NCBI GenBank assembly: GCA_013044035.1
Contig: JABEVE010000026.1
Location: 62,001-126,000, forward strand
DNA from: Burkholderiales bacterium
GTDB lineage: Bacteria > Pseudomonadota > Gammaproteobacteria > Burkholderiales > Burkholderiaceae_C
Length of the DNA stretch: 64,000 nt
Reading direction: 5' to 3'
Shown: one piece after another, positions 28,816 through 37,923 of the stretch
Position numbering within the stretch: the stretch's first letter is position 1
Layout: the number at the start of each line of letters is the position of its first letter
Notes under the pieces: generated by a model
Seen by the model: only the letters and a program-made list of their open reading frames with translations
What the model was told of the DNA's origin: nothing
Database searches by the model: none
Translations under genes and position numbers: made by a program

Positions 28816-30510
28816 TTACAAAATGTCCGTGGCGTGATCGGCCAAACGGCTGCGTTCGCCACGCGCCAGCGTGATATGTCCGCTGTGCTTCCAGCCCTTG
28901 AAACGGTCGACAACATAAGTCAGACCTGAGCTGCCTTCGGTCAGGTAAGGTGTATCGATCTGGGCGATATTGCCCATGCAGATGATCTTGGTCCCAGGGC
29001 CGGCACGCGTGATCAGTGTTTTCATTTGCTTGGGCGTCAAATTCTGTGCTTCGTCGATGATGACGAACTTGTTCAGAAACGTCCGACCGCGCATGAAGTT
29101 CATACTCTTGATTTTGATCTTTGAGCGGATGAGCTCTTGTGTCGCAGCTCGCCCCCATTCACCGCCCTGGGATGCGCCGCCTGACTGGTTCAACACCTCG
29201 AGGTTATCGTCAAGCGCTCCCATCCAGGGTGACATTTTTTCTTCTTCGGTGCCTGGCAGATAACCGATATCTTCACCGACAGGCACCGTGACGCGAGTGA
29301 TGATGATTTCGTTGTAACGCCGCTCCTCCAGCACTTGGTAAAGGCCTGCAGCCAGTGCAAGCAGGGTCTTGCCGGTGCCAGCCTGGCCCGTGAGTGTCAC
29401 GAAGTCCACTTCCGGATCGAGCAGCAGATTCAGTGCGAAATTCTGTTCCCGGTTCCGCGCCGTGACGCCCCAGACACCATTTTTCTGATGACTGAAGTCG
29501 CGGATGACCTGCAGCACTGCAGCGGAAGCACGGATTTCCTTCACCCGGGCATACAGGGGCGTAGCGCTCGGTGACTCCCAGTACACAGCCTGATTGACCA
29601 GCATGGCTGAAACCAGCGGTCCCTGCAGACGATAGAAGGGCTGGCCACCTTGCTGCCAGCTCTCCACCGACTGTGCCTGCTGCTCCCAGAAATCGGCCGG
29701 CAGGGGAAAGACACCTGTGTAGAGCAAGTCCGCGTCGTCCAACGTCTTGTCGTTGGCGTAATCTTCCGCGTGCAGGCCCAAGGCGCGCGCTTTCACACGC
29801 ATATTGATGTCCTTGGACACCAGCACCACGGGACGCTCGGTATGCGTCTGCGTCAGTGCCTGCAGGACGGCCAGGATCTGGTTGTCGGCCTTGCCTTGCG
29901 GCAGGGCTTCTGGCAAGCGCGCTTCATGCGCACGGGTCTGGAAAAACAGCCGGCCGCGCGCTTCGCGGTGACCCGTATGGTCCAGCTTGATGCCCGACTC
30001 AATGCCGCCCTCAGCCCCGGCCACCAGCACGTCCAACTCCCGGCTGGCCTGACGCGCATTGCGGGCCACCTCGGACATGCCTTTCTTGTGCCCATCCAGC
30101 TCTTCAAGCGTGATCATGGGAAGGTACACATCATGTTCCTCGAAGCGGAACAATGAGGTCGGATCGTGCATCAGGACGTTGGTGTCCAGCACAAACAATT
30201 TCGCCACTTCTGACGTCTTTTCAACAATGCGCTTGGCTGCTTTACGCGGTGCGTTCGGTTTGCTGGGCGGGGTGCCAGCCGATGACTCCAATGCGCTCGT
30301 GGCTAGCGCAAACGCAGGTGCTGGATGGGACGACACTTCGGCATTGGGCAGCATGCGCTCGGCCGCGCGGGTTGTTACCGGCTTGGCGGGAACAACGCTG
30401 CGTGCCGGGTTGGTGCGCAGCGTGACTGCGGCGACCACAGCTTGGTCATCGGACACTGACGAGGCTTTCACCAGGGAACCGAGTTTCGTTGGGGGCTTGG
30501 GCAGTGGCAT
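28816..30510 (-). CDS. PIN domain-PhoH family ATPase
   Basis: A 564-residue PhoH2-type protein: a PIN ribonuclease domain fused to a PhoH helicase-like ATPase, a family linked to RNA unwinding and cleavage. Residues 1-95 are a low-complexity Ala/Pro/Lys region. The PIN domain starts at KLFVLDTNVLMHDP (about 105) with further acidic residues at LEELDGH and DDADLLYTG. The PhoH part has Walker A GQAGTGKT (about 360) and Walker B FVIIDEAQNLTP. It converges on dnaB. A large inverted repeat lies upstream. The first ATG is used, but the poorly conserved start could lie further in. Confidence 0.9.
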   Translation of the reverse strand: MPLPKPPTKLGSLVKASSVSDDQAVVAAVTLRTNPARSVVPAKPVTTRAAERMLPNAEVSSHPAPAFALATSALESSAGTPPSKPNAPRKAAKRIVEKTSEVAKLFVLDTNVLMHDPTSLFRFEEHDVYLPMITLEELDGHKKGMSEVARNARQASRELDVLVAGAEGGIESGIKLDHTGHREARGRLFFQTRAHEARLPEALPQGKADNQILAVLQALTQTHTERPVVLVSKDINMRVKARALGLHAEDYANDKTLDDADLLYTGVFPLPADFWEQQAQSVESWQQGGQPFYRLQGPLVSAMLVNQAVYWESPSATPLYARVKEIRASAAVLQVIRDFSHQKNGVWGVTARNREQNFALNLLLDPEVDFVTLTGQAGTGKTLLALAAGLYQVLEERRYNEIIITRVTVPVGEDIGYLPGTEEEKMSPWMGALDDNLEVLNQSGGASQGGEWGRAATQELIRSKIKIKSMNFMRGRTFLNKFVIIDEAQNLTPKQMKTLITRAGPGTKIICMGNIAQIDTPYLTEGSSGLTYVVDRFKGWKHSGHITLARGERSRLADHATDIL

Positions 30511-30563
30511 GGCGATGAATGGGTCGGAAAGGGCTCTGGCGGTGGCTGGACGTCAGCGAAAAC

Positions 30564-30617
30564 GTGTGCCGCAAAGCACACAACCGCTTTCAGCCATGAC
30601 CGAAAAGCGGTTGTGTG
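30564..30617. repeat. Compound inverted repeat upstream of the PhoH-family gene
   Basis: Two overlapping perfect palindromes. A 14-bp stem CACACAACCGCTTT / AAAGCGGTTGTGTG (30577-30590 and 30604-30617) has a 13-base loop. A 6-bp stem GTGTGC / GCACAC (30564-30569 and 30576-30581) shares the CACA/GCACAC bases, so the two exclude each other. It lies between the peroxiredoxin stop and the PhoH start, both minus strand. Possible terminator without a T-tract, or a regulatory leader of phoH. Confidence 0.7.
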
Positions 30618-30706
30618 GTTGACGACGCTGACCAACTGACGACATACCAGTCATTTGGCGCATGGCAGAGTTTGCGTAGCGGATCGACGCCTGTGTTCAG
30701 CTGGAT

Positions 30707-31171
30707 TCAAAGTTTACGGACGGCTTCGAGCACGTCTTCAACGTGGCCGGCCACCTTGACGCCGCGCCATTCCTCGCGGAGAACGCCCTCGGCATCGAAC
30801 AAAAAAGTGCTGCGCTCGATACCCTTGACCTTCTTGCCATACATGATCTTGTTCTTGACTACACCGAACATGTGGCAGAGCTTTTCTTCAGTGTCGGCAA
30901 TCAGGTCGAAGGGTAATTCGAGGTGTGTGCGGAATTTGTCGTGCGAAACCAGGTTGTCGCGCGAGACACCGAAGATGACAGCTCCTGCCGCCTCGAACTC
31001 CGCGTAGAGATCACGAAACTGCATGGCCTCGGTGGTGCATCCAGGCGTCATGTCCTTAGGGTAGAAATACAGAATAAGTTTTTTGCCCTGATAGTTTTTT
31101 GGGCTGAATTTGATTTCGCTCGTGGCCGTAGCCTCGAAATCCGGAACAAGCTTGTTGAGCACCAAAGCCAT
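30707..31171 (-). CDS. bcp: Thioredoxin-dependent peroxiredoxin, BCP/PrxQ type
   Basis: Reduces hydrogen peroxide and organic hydroperoxides. The 154-residue product carries the peroxidatic Cys45 in KDMTPGCTTEA. In classic PrxQ the resolving cysteine is five residues later; here that position is Met50. The only other cysteine is Cys99 (EEKLCHMFGV), so it is either 1-Cys or uses an atypical partner. ATG at 31171 follows GGAG; the longer frame up to 31276 is rejected. It may share a transcript with the downstream PhoH gene. Confidence 0.93.
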   Translation of the reverse strand: MALVLNKLVPDFEATATSEIKFSPKNYQGKKLILYFYPKDMTPGCTTEAMQFRDLYAEFEAAGAVIFGVSRDNLVSHDKFRTHLELPFDLIADTEEKLCHMFGVVKNKIMYGKKVKGIERSTFLFDAEGVLREEWRGVKVAGHVEDVLEAVRKL

Positions 31172-31305
31172 GAAGTCTCCTGATAGCGGGCCGTACAGGT
31201 CAGTAACGGCTCTGAATGAGCCCACCGTCACCGCATTGCGGACTGAACGCCCACGCCTGCCGAAGGCACCCGTCAAACAAACAATTCAGATTTTAGCAAG
31301 TGGAG

Positions 31306-31719
31306 TTACAAATCATCGCCACGCACGGCAATGGGCGTATGCGGCAAAGGATCAATCAACAATCCGGCCACGACCTTGCGGCCCTCAGCCGCCAGGATGT
31401 TGTAGGTTCGGCAGGCTGCTGCTGTATTCATGATTTCGAAACCAATGCCATGCTCCATCAGCACGCGCAACACACCAGGTTTCGGAAATTGTTGACGATT
31501 TCCGGTGCCAACAATGACGATCTCGGCTTGGTTTTTAATCAGGCGAGCGAAATGGCTCTCTGCGAGGGCCGCGAAGCCGTCTTGACCCCAGACCTCGGGC
31601 GGCATGTCGGAGCCGACGCAGATGCCATGCTCGTAGCGCACGCCATTGACCATCACAAAGCCAGGGCCTTGCGCGGAAATGGTGAACTGGGCCGGGCTTG
31701 AATCCGGTTGCAGCTTCAT
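31306..31719 (-). CDS. Mth938-like domain protein (DUF498)
   Basis: A 137-residue protein of the Mth938/NDUFAF3-like family. The human relative assists respiratory complex I assembly; bacterial function is unproven. Recognisable parts are VMVNGVRYEHGICV, EIVIVGTGNRQQFP and GFEIMNTAAACRTYNIL. No signal peptide or membrane helix is seen. It stands alone 134 bases before the peroxiredoxin gene on the same strand and is divergent from alaA. Confidence 0.85.
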   Translation of the reverse strand: MKLQPDSSPAQFTISAQGPGFVMVNGVRYEHGICVGSDMPPEVWGQDGFAALAESHFARLIKNQAEIVIVGTGNRQQFPKPGVLRVLMEHGIGFEIMNTAAACRTYNILAAEGRKVVAGLLIDPLPHTPIAVRGDDL

Positions 31720-31853
31720 GAAACGGGGGTTTTGCCTTGGGCGATGTCTCTGACAAACACGTTAGATTATAGGGTTAGGTTCACTGCCGTTGGTTCTGAT
31801 GGCGGCCCAAGTTCAGGGTTGAATCGAAGGCAAATCCGGTCCATGGAGGCAAG

Positions 31854-33092
31854 GTGCGGGAATTTCGAAAGTCGAACAAATTGGCGGATGTCTGCTACGA
31901 CATTCGTGGCCCGGTGCTGGACAAGGCCCGTCAGATGGAGGAGGACGGCCACCGGATCATCAAGCTGAATATTGGCAATCTGGCCGTGTTTGGGTTTGAT
32001 CCGCCTGATGAAATCGTGCAGGACATGATTCACAACCTGCCACAGGCCGCCGGCTATACCGACTCGAAGGGTTTGTTCGCACCGCGCAAGTCCATCGTCC
32101 ACTACACCCAGCAACAGGGCGTGGCCGGCGTGAGCATCGATGATGTCTTCATTGGCAACGGCGCATCCGAGCTCATCAACATGAGCATGAACGCCTTGCT
32201 CAACAACGGCGACGAGGTGTTGATTCCCGCGCCTGATTACCCGCTCTACACCGCGGCCGTTTCGCTGTCCGGCGGCAAGCCGGTGCACTACCAATGCGAC
32301 GAGCAGTCCGACTGGTATCCCGACATTGCTGACATTCGCAAGAAGATCACACCCAACACCAAAGCCCTGGTCGTGATCAACCCGAACAACCCGACTGGCG
32401 CGCTCTATCCGAAGGAATTGTTGTTGGAACTGGTTCAGGTGGCGCGTGAACATGAACTGGTGGTGTTTGCCGATGAAATCTATGACAAGACCCTGTACGA
32501 CGGCCATGTCCATCTGAGTCTTTCCTCGCTGGCTGACGACGTGCTGTTCGTCACCTTCAACGGGTTGTCGAAAAATTACCGCGCCTGCGGCTACCGTTCG
32601 GGTTGGATGGTGGTGTCAGGCAACAAGCGCCATGCGCGTGATTACATCGAGGGCCTGGCGATGCTGGCGTCCATGCGCCTGTGCGCCAACACGCCAGGTC
32701 AGCTTGCCATCCAGACCGCGCTGGGCGGCTACCAAAGCATCAAGGATCTGGTGGCGCCGAATGGCCGACTGACCAAGCAGCGCGATCTGGCCTATGAACT
32801 GCTGACGCAGATTCCCGGCGTGAGCGTGGTCAAGCCCAAGGCTGCGTTGTATATGTTCCCCAGGCTGGACCCGAAGGTCTACCCCATCGTCAACGATCAA
32901 CAGTTTGCCTACGACTTGCTGGCCGAGGAAAAGGTGCTGATCGTGCAAGGGACGGGTTTCAACTGGCCGCGCCCGGACCATTTTCGCCTTGTCTTCCTGC
33001 CCAATGCCGACGACTTGACCGAGGCCATCGGCCGCATCGCGCGCTTTCTCGAACATCAGCGTAAGAACAAGCGCAAACCCATTGCCGCTTGA
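31854..33092 (+). CDS. alaA: Alanine transaminase (AlaA-type, PLP class I)
   Basis: Glutamate-pyruvate aminotransferase of the aspartate aminotransferase fold. The 412-residue product is close to E. coli AlaA throughout: CYDIRGPVLDKARQMEEDG, PAPDYPLYTAAVSLSGGK, NPNNPTGALYPKELL, FNGLSKNYRACGYRSGW with the PLP lysine, and ASMRLCANTPGQLAIQTALG. One departure is NIGNLAVFGFD for NIGNPAPFGFD. It starts at GTG (31854) just after GGAGG; the nearby ATG at 31843 is out of frame. In Burkholderiales it usually precedes hom and thrC, as here. Confidence 0.93.
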   Translation: MREFRKSNKLADVCYDIRGPVLDKARQMEEDGHRIIKLNIGNLAVFGFDPPDEIVQDMIHNLPQAAGYTDSKGLFAPRKSIVHYTQQQGVAGVSIDDVFIGNGASELINMSMNALLNNGDEVLIPAPDYPLYTAAVSLSGGKPVHYQCDEQSDWYPDIADIRKKITPNTKALVVINPNNPTGALYPKELLLELVQVAREHELVVFADEIYDKTLYDGHVHLSLSSLADDVLFVTFNGLSKNYRACGYRSGWMVVSGNKRHARDYIEGLAMLASMRLCANTPGQLAIQTALGGYQSIKDLVAPNGRLTKQRDLAYELLTQIPGVSVVKPKAALYMFPRLDPKVYPIVNDQQFAYDLLAEEKVLIVQGTGFNWPRPDHFRLVFLPNADDLTEAIGRIARFLEHQRKNKRKPIAA

Positions 33093-33153
33093 TGCTGTCC
33101 GGCGTTTTTGGCGCCGTTTGGGCGCCGAGCCTTTCCCTACTTCGTTCAACACG

Positions 33154-34464
33154 ATGAATCCTATTCAAATTGCCCTGCTGGGCGCGGGTACGGTGGCCTC
33201 AGGGGTTGTCAGGGTGCTTGAGCGCAACCAGGAAGAATTGCGCCGCCGTGCGGGGCGCGGCATTGCGGTGGCGGCGGTCGCCGCGCGAAATCCTGACAAA
33301 GCGCGCCAGTCCATGGACACCGCGTTGCCCATCACGCAGGACTTCATGGGGCTTGCGACCCGAGCCGACATCGACATCGTGGTTGAACTCCTGGGCGGCA
33401 TTTCGCCGGCGCGCGAAATGGTGCTCGCCGCAATTGCCGCGGGAAAGCATGTCGTCACCGCGAACAAGGCGCTGATCGCGCTGCACGGCAATGAAATCTT
33501 CGCTGCAGCCCAGGCCAAGGGCGTGATGGTGGCATTCGAGGCGGCGGTGGCCGGTGGCATTCCCATCATCAAGGCGCTGCGCGAGGGACTGGCGGCCAAT
33601 CGCATTGCCTGGGTTGCCGGCATCATCAACGGCACCACCAATTTCATCCTCTCGGAAATGCGCGACAAAGGCTTGAGCTTCGATGCCGTGCTGCGCGAGG
33701 CGCAACAATTGGGCTATGCCGAGGCCGACCCGACCTTCGACATCGAGGGTATCGACGCCGCACACAAGATCACCATTCTGTGCGCCATCGCCTTCGGTGT
33801 TCCTGTGCAATTCGACAAGGCGCATGTGGAAGGCATCACGCATCTCGACGCGGCCGACATCCGCTATGCCGAGCAACTGGGCTATCGCATCAAACTGCTG
33901 GGCATCACGCGGCGGGCGCCCGAGGGCATTGAGTTGCGCGTGCATCCCACCCTCATCCCGGCAACGCGGCTGGTGGCCAATGTGGAAGGCGCCATGAATG
34001 CCGTGGTGGTGCAGGGAGACGCCGTGGGCGCAACGCTCTACTACGGCAAGGGTGCCGGGTCCGAGCCCACCGCCTCGGCCATCATCGCCGACCTGGTGGA
34101 CGTCACGCGCCTTCATACCGCCGACCCCGAGCACCGTGTGCCGCATCTGGCTTTCCAGCCGGGGGCATTGGCAAATACGCCGATCCTGCCGATGGAGCGT
34201 GTGACCACCGCGTACTACCTGCGCATTCGCGTGCGCGACGAAGCCGGCGTGCTGGCAGAGATCACCCATATCCTGGCCGAATGCGGCATGTCCATCGACG
34301 CGCTGCTGCAACGCCCATCCGGCGAGAACGACCAGCACACCGACGTCATTTTGTTGACCCACGAGACCCTGGAGTGCCAGATGAATCAGGCCCTGGCGCG
34401 CATCCAGAAGCTCGACACCGTGCTTGCGCCCATCGTGCGTCTGCGCAAGGAGGAGTTGCGCTGA
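33154..34464 (+). CDS. hom: Homoserine dehydrogenase
   Basis: Reduces aspartate semialdehyde to homoserine for threonine and methionine. The 436-residue product has an N-terminal nucleotide-binding domain (QIALLGAGTVASGVV), the catalytic domain (NGTTNFILSEM, LGYAEADPTFDIEGIDAAHK), and a C-terminal ACT domain (about 350-430, RIRVRDEAGVLAEITHIL) expected to sense threonine. It is monofunctional, with no aspartokinase part. ATG at 33154 is 61 bases after alaA. Its stop overlaps the thrC start by one base (TGATG). Confidence 0.96.
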   Translation: MNPIQIALLGAGTVASGVVRVLERNQEELRRRAGRGIAVAAVAARNPDKARQSMDTALPITQDFMGLATRADIDIVVELLGGISPAREMVLAAIAAGKHVVTANKALIALHGNEIFAAAQAKGVMVAFEAAVAGGIPIIKALREGLAANRIAWVAGIINGTTNFILSEMRDKGLSFDAVLREAQQLGYAEADPTFDIEGIDAAHKITILCAIAFGVPVQFDKAHVEGITHLDAADIRYAEQLGYRIKLLGITRRAPEGIELRVHPTLIPATRLVANVEGAMNAVVVQGDAVGATLYYGKGAGSEPTASAIIADLVDVTRLHTADPEHRVPHLAFQPGALANTPILPMERVTTAYYLRIRVRDEAGVLAEITHILAECGMSIDALLQRPSGENDQHTDVILLTHETLECQMNQALARIQKLDTVLAPIVRLRKEELR

Positions 34465-35870
34465 TGTTTTACTTGAGCACACGCGGCGAGGCCGCACAGC
34501 GTCGCTTCGACGACATCCTGCTCGAGGGCCTGGCGCCCGATGGCGGGCTGTATCTGCCCGAGCACTACCCCCGTTTTAGCGTGGATGACCTGCGCCACCT
34601 GCAGAGCCTCAGCTACCCCGATCTGGCATTTGAGATCCTGCGGCCCTATGTCGAACCGATGGACGCTGCGATCCTGCGTGCCTTGGTGCGGGCAACCTAC
34701 ACCGCTGAGGCCTTCGGCAGCGCCGAGGTGGTACGCATCAAACCGCTGGACGCGCAGATCAGTCTGGTGGGCGTGTCCGAAGGGCCGACGCTGGCCTTCA
34801 AGGACATGGCCATGCAACTGCTTGGGCGGCTATTCGAGCAGGCCCTGGCCAAGAGCGGGCAGGAACTCAACATCCTCGGAGCGACCTCGGGCGACACCGG
34901 CAGCGCCGCGGAATACGCCATGCGCGGGCGCCGCGGCATTCGCGTGTTCATGCTCTCGCCGTTCGGCAAGATGAGCCCGTTCCAGACAGCCCAGATGTAC
35001 AGCCTGGCGGACGCAAACATTCACAACATCGCAGTGCAGGATGTGTTCGACAGTTGTCAGGACATGGTCAAGGCGGTTTCGAACGATCTGAACTTCAAGC
35101 GCGCCAAGCGCATCGGCACCATCAATTCCATCAATTGGGCGCGGGTCGTGGCCCAGGTGGTGTATTACTTCGCGGGCTATCTGCGCAGCGTGCGTGGCGT
35201 CGGCGAGTCGGTGGCTTTCACCGTGCCATCGGGCAATTTCGGCAATATCTTCGCTGCCCATGTGGCACGCCAAATGGGCCTGCCCATCCATCGCCTGGTG
35301 CTGGCTACAAACGAGAACAACGTGCTGGACGAATTCTTCCGCAGCGGCGTGTACCGGCCGCGCGGCGCGGCCGAAACCCATCACACCTCCAGTCCGTCGA
35401 TGGACATTTCCAAGGCCTCGAATTTCGAGCGTTATGTGTTTGACATGCTGGGGCGCGACCCCGCTCGTACGCGCGACCTATTCGAACTCCAGCTCGGCAA
35501 GCATGGTCATTTCGACCTGTCGCGCGACCAGGCATTCACCCAAATGCAGGCCGAGATCGTTTCCGGCCACAGCAACCACGCGCTCAGGCTGCAGACCATC
35601 CGCGACGTGTGGGAGCGCAGCAGCGTGATGATCGATCCGCATACTGCCGATGGTGTGGCCGTGGCGCGTGCTCACCTGGAGCCGGGCATTCCCATGCTGG
35701 TGGTGGAAACTGCGCTGCCGGCCAAGTTCTCGGCGACGCTGGTCGAGGCCATCGGCCAGGAGCCGCAGCGTCCGGAGTCAGCCGAGAACCTGGAGCAGCG
35801 CCCACAGAAATTCGTGGTCATGAAGCCTGACGTCGATGCGCTCAAGACATATATCGCCTTGCATGTCTGA
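34464..35870 (+). CDS. thrC: Threonine synthase
   Basis: PLP enzyme converting O-phosphohomoserine to threonine. The 468-residue product starts YLSTRGEAAQRRFDDILLEG. It contains the PLP-lysine motif GPTLAFKDMAMQLLG, GATSGDTGSAAEYAMRG, NSINWARVVAQVVYYF and VPSGNFGNIFAAHVA, typical of the longer bacterial class. ATG shares its A with the hom stop. The last 8 bases overlap mobB, so amino-acid and molybdopterin genes are translationally linked. Confidence 0.96.
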   Translation: MFYLSTRGEAAQRRFDDILLEGLAPDGGLYLPEHYPRFSVDDLRHLQSLSYPDLAFEILRPYVEPMDAAILRALVRATYTAEAFGSAEVVRIKPLDAQISLVGVSEGPTLAFKDMAMQLLGRLFEQALAKSGQELNILGATSGDTGSAAEYAMRGRRGIRVFMLSPFGKMSPFQTAQMYSLADANIHNIAVQDVFDSCQDMVKAVSNDLNFKRAKRIGTINSINWARVVAQVVYYFAGYLRSVRGVGESVAFTVPSGNFGNIFAAHVARQMGLPIHRLVLATNENNVLDEFFRSGVYRPRGAAETHHTSSPSMDISKASNFERYVFDMLGRDPARTRDLFELQLGKHGHFDLSRDQAFTQMQAEIVSGHSNHALRLQTIRDVWERSSVMIDPHTADGVAVARAHLEPGIPMLVVETALPAKFSATLVEAIGQEPQRPESAENLEQRPQKFVVMKPDVDALKTYIALHV

Positions 35871-36420
35871 GGTGCTGCTGGATGAGAGACCGCTGCATGT
35901 GGTCGGTTTCGCGGGTTATTCCGGCAGCGGCAAAACCACACTGGTCGAGCAACTCGTTGGCCATTTCAAGCAGGCGGGCCTCGTCGTCTCGGTCATCAAG
36001 CACGCGCATCACAACTTCGACATCGATCACCCTGGCAAGGACTCCTGGCGCCACCGCAAAGCCGGCGCACACGAGGTCTTGGTCGCCTCCGCGTTTCTGG
36101 TGGCGCTGCAGCGGGAGTCCGCGAAGCCGGAGGAGCACAGCGTCGAGACGCTCTTGCCCATGCTGCACAAAGTGGATTGGGTCCTGGTCGAGGGCTTCAA
36201 ACATGCTCCCATTCCTAAAATCGAGGTTTGGCGGCAGCGAGCCGGTAAACCGGTGTGCTACCCCGACGACGCGCATATTCTGGCGATCGCCACGGATGAA
36301 CCGCACCACCTGCCGCAACCCACCACGGCTACCCTTCTCGATATCAACCAACCCGCCGCCGTGGCCCAATGGCTGCTCGACAATCACCTCCTTTTCCGCC
36401 GTGCCGATGCAAGCTCATGA
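35863..36420 (+). CDS. mobB: Molybdopterin-guanine dinucleotide biosynthesis protein B
   Basis: GTP-binding adaptor assisting MobA in making the bis-MGD cofactor. The 185-residue product has the P-loop GFAGYSGSGKTTL near residue 20, the switch-like HAHHNFDIDHPGKDSWRHRKAGA, and WVLVEGFKHAPIPKIEV. ATG at 35863 lies inside the end of thrC. The gene overlaps moeA by 14 bases. mobA itself is not in the window. Confidence 0.94.
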   Translation: MSEVLLDERPLHVVGFAGYSGSGKTTLVEQLVGHFKQAGLVVSVIKHAHHNFDIDHPGKDSWRHRKAGAHEVLVASAFLVALQRESAKPEEHSVETLLPMLHKVDWVLVEGFKHAPIPKIEVWRQRAGKPVCYPDDAHILAIATDEPHHLPQPTTATLLDINQPAAVAQWLLDNHLLFRRADASS

Positions 36421-37636
36421 CCATGCACTGATCGATGTGGATGCCGCCTTGCAGGTGCTGCTGCAAGCTGCGTACCCTCTGAGGCATGTCGAGTCGGTGG
36501 ACACCCTCGGAGCCCTGGGCCGCGTGCTGGCCGCCGAGGTGCGCAGTCCCATCGACGTCCCACCTGCAGCCAACACCCAGATGGATGGCTACGCCGTGCG
36601 CAGTGCCGACATCACCAGCATCCCCACCCGGCTGCGCGTCAGTCAACGCATTGCCGCCGGGCGCCTGGGCCAACCGCTTCAGCCGGGTGATGCTGCGCGC
36701 ATTTTCACGGGCGCCTTCATGCCCGATGGAGCCGACGCCGTGGTGATGCAAGAGCAATGCGTGGCCGATGGCGATACCGTCACCTTGCAGCATGCACCCA
36801 AGCCGGGTGAATGGGTGCGCCCGCGTGGCTGCGACGTGCAGGCCGGCAGCGTGGTGCTGGAGCGTGGCCACCGCCTGCGGCCCCAGGATCTGGGGCAGGC
36901 GGCGTCGGTCGGCGCCGCCACGCTACAAGTGGCGCCACGTCCACGCGTGGCCCTGCTGTCCACCGGTGACGAACTCATCATGCCCGGCGAACCGCTGCCG
37001 GCGGGCGCCATCTACAACAGCAACCGCTTCCTGCTCAGCGGCCTGCTCCAGGGCCTGGGTTGCGCCGTGACGGATTTCGGCCAAGTGCCCGACCGGCTGG
37101 ACGCGACGCAAGATGCGCTGCGGCTCGCGGCATCGGAGCATGACCTCATCCTGACATCCGGCGGGGTCTCCGTCGGCGGGGAAGACCATGTCAAACCCGC
37201 TGTGCAGGCTTCGGGGCAACTGGCGTTGTGGCAAATTGCGATGAAACCCGGCAAACCTCTGGCCTTCGGCGGTGTACGGCGACCAACTGGTGGGAGTGCG
37301 CATTTCATTGGCCTGCCGGGTAATCCGGTCTCCAGCTTCGTCACCTTTGTGCTGTTCGTGCGTCCTTTCCTGTTGGCGCTGCAAGGCGCAAAGCAGCTCG
37401 CACCTCGCGGCTTGTCGTTGTCCAGCGCCTCGACCTGGACCCGGGCAGACAAGCGTCGCGAATTCCTGCGCGCCCGTCTTGACGCCGATGGTCAAGTCGC
37501 GCTGTACCCCAACCAGAATTCCGCTGTACTGACCTCCACGGTCTGGGGCGATGGTCTGGTGGATAACCCGGCTGGCATGACCTTCAAGGTGGGCGATCCT
37601 GTGCACTTCATTCCTTTCGCCGAGCTGCTCGCCTAA
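36407..37636 (+). CDS. moeA: Molybdopterin molybdenumtransferase MoeA
   Basis: Inserts molybdate into adenylylated molybdopterin. The 409-residue product shows NTQMDGYAVRSADI, RIFTGAFMPDGADAVVMQE, the MogA-like domain with LLSTGDELIMPGEPL, TSGGVSVGGEDHVK, and IGLPGNPVSSFVTF. The reading frame is open much further upstream (35882), but that part overlaps mobB; ATG at 36407 is correct. The gene is translated from within the end of mobB. Confidence 0.95.
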   Translation: MQAHDHALIDVDAALQVLLQAAYPLRHVESVDTLGALGRVLAAEVRSPIDVPPAANTQMDGYAVRSADITSIPTRLRVSQRIAAGRLGQPLQPGDAARIFTGAFMPDGADAVVMQEQCVADGDTVTLQHAPKPGEWVRPRGCDVQAGSVVLERGHRLRPQDLGQAASVGAATLQVAPRPRVALLSTGDELIMPGEPLPAGAIYNSNRFLLSGLLQGLGCAVTDFGQVPDRLDATQDALRLAASEHDLILTSGGVSVGGEDHVKPAVQASGQLALWQIAMKPGKPLAFGGVRRPTGGSAHFIGLPGNPVSSFVTFVLFVRPFLLALQGAKQLAPRGLSLSSASTWTRADKRREFLRARLDADGQVALYPNQNSAVLTSTVWGDGLVDNPAGMTFKVGDPVHFIPFAELLA

Positions 37637-37643
37637 ATCCATC

Positions 37644-37901
37644 ATGCAAACCACCATCCGTTATTTCGCCAGCGTGCGTGAGGCTGTGGGCTTTGGCAGC
37701 GAAACCCTCGATCTGCCCGACAGCCTGAACACCCTGGCTGAGGTGCGCGTCTGGCTGGCAGCACGCAGTTCCCGCCACGCTCTGGCACTTGGCCAGGACA
37801 AACCCCTGCGCATGGCTTGCGACCACGTCATGGCTGGGCCCGAATCTCACTGGATTGCCGGGCGCGAAGTGGCGTTCTTCCCGCCAGTAACGGGCGGCTG
37901 A
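37644..37901 (+). CDS. moaD: Molybdopterin synthase small (sulfur-carrier) subunit
   Basis: Ubiquitin-fold sulfur carrier whose C-terminal glycine thiocarboxylate supplies the dithiolene sulfur. The 85-residue product starts TTIRYFASVREAVGF and ends VAFFPPVTGG, with the required terminal Gly-Gly. It lies seven bases after moeA and before its partner moaE. Confidence 0.95.
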   Translation: MQTTIRYFASVREAVGFGSETLDLPDSLNTLAEVRVWLAARSSRHALALGQDKPLRMACDHVMAGPESHWIAGREVAFFPPVTGG

Positions 37902-37923
37902 GCTTGCGTGGCGCCAAACAGTC

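Noticed and set aside
32616-34497. Long minus-strand frames opposite alaA and hom
   Set aside because: No domain is recognisable and they are fully opposite highly conserved plus-strand genes.
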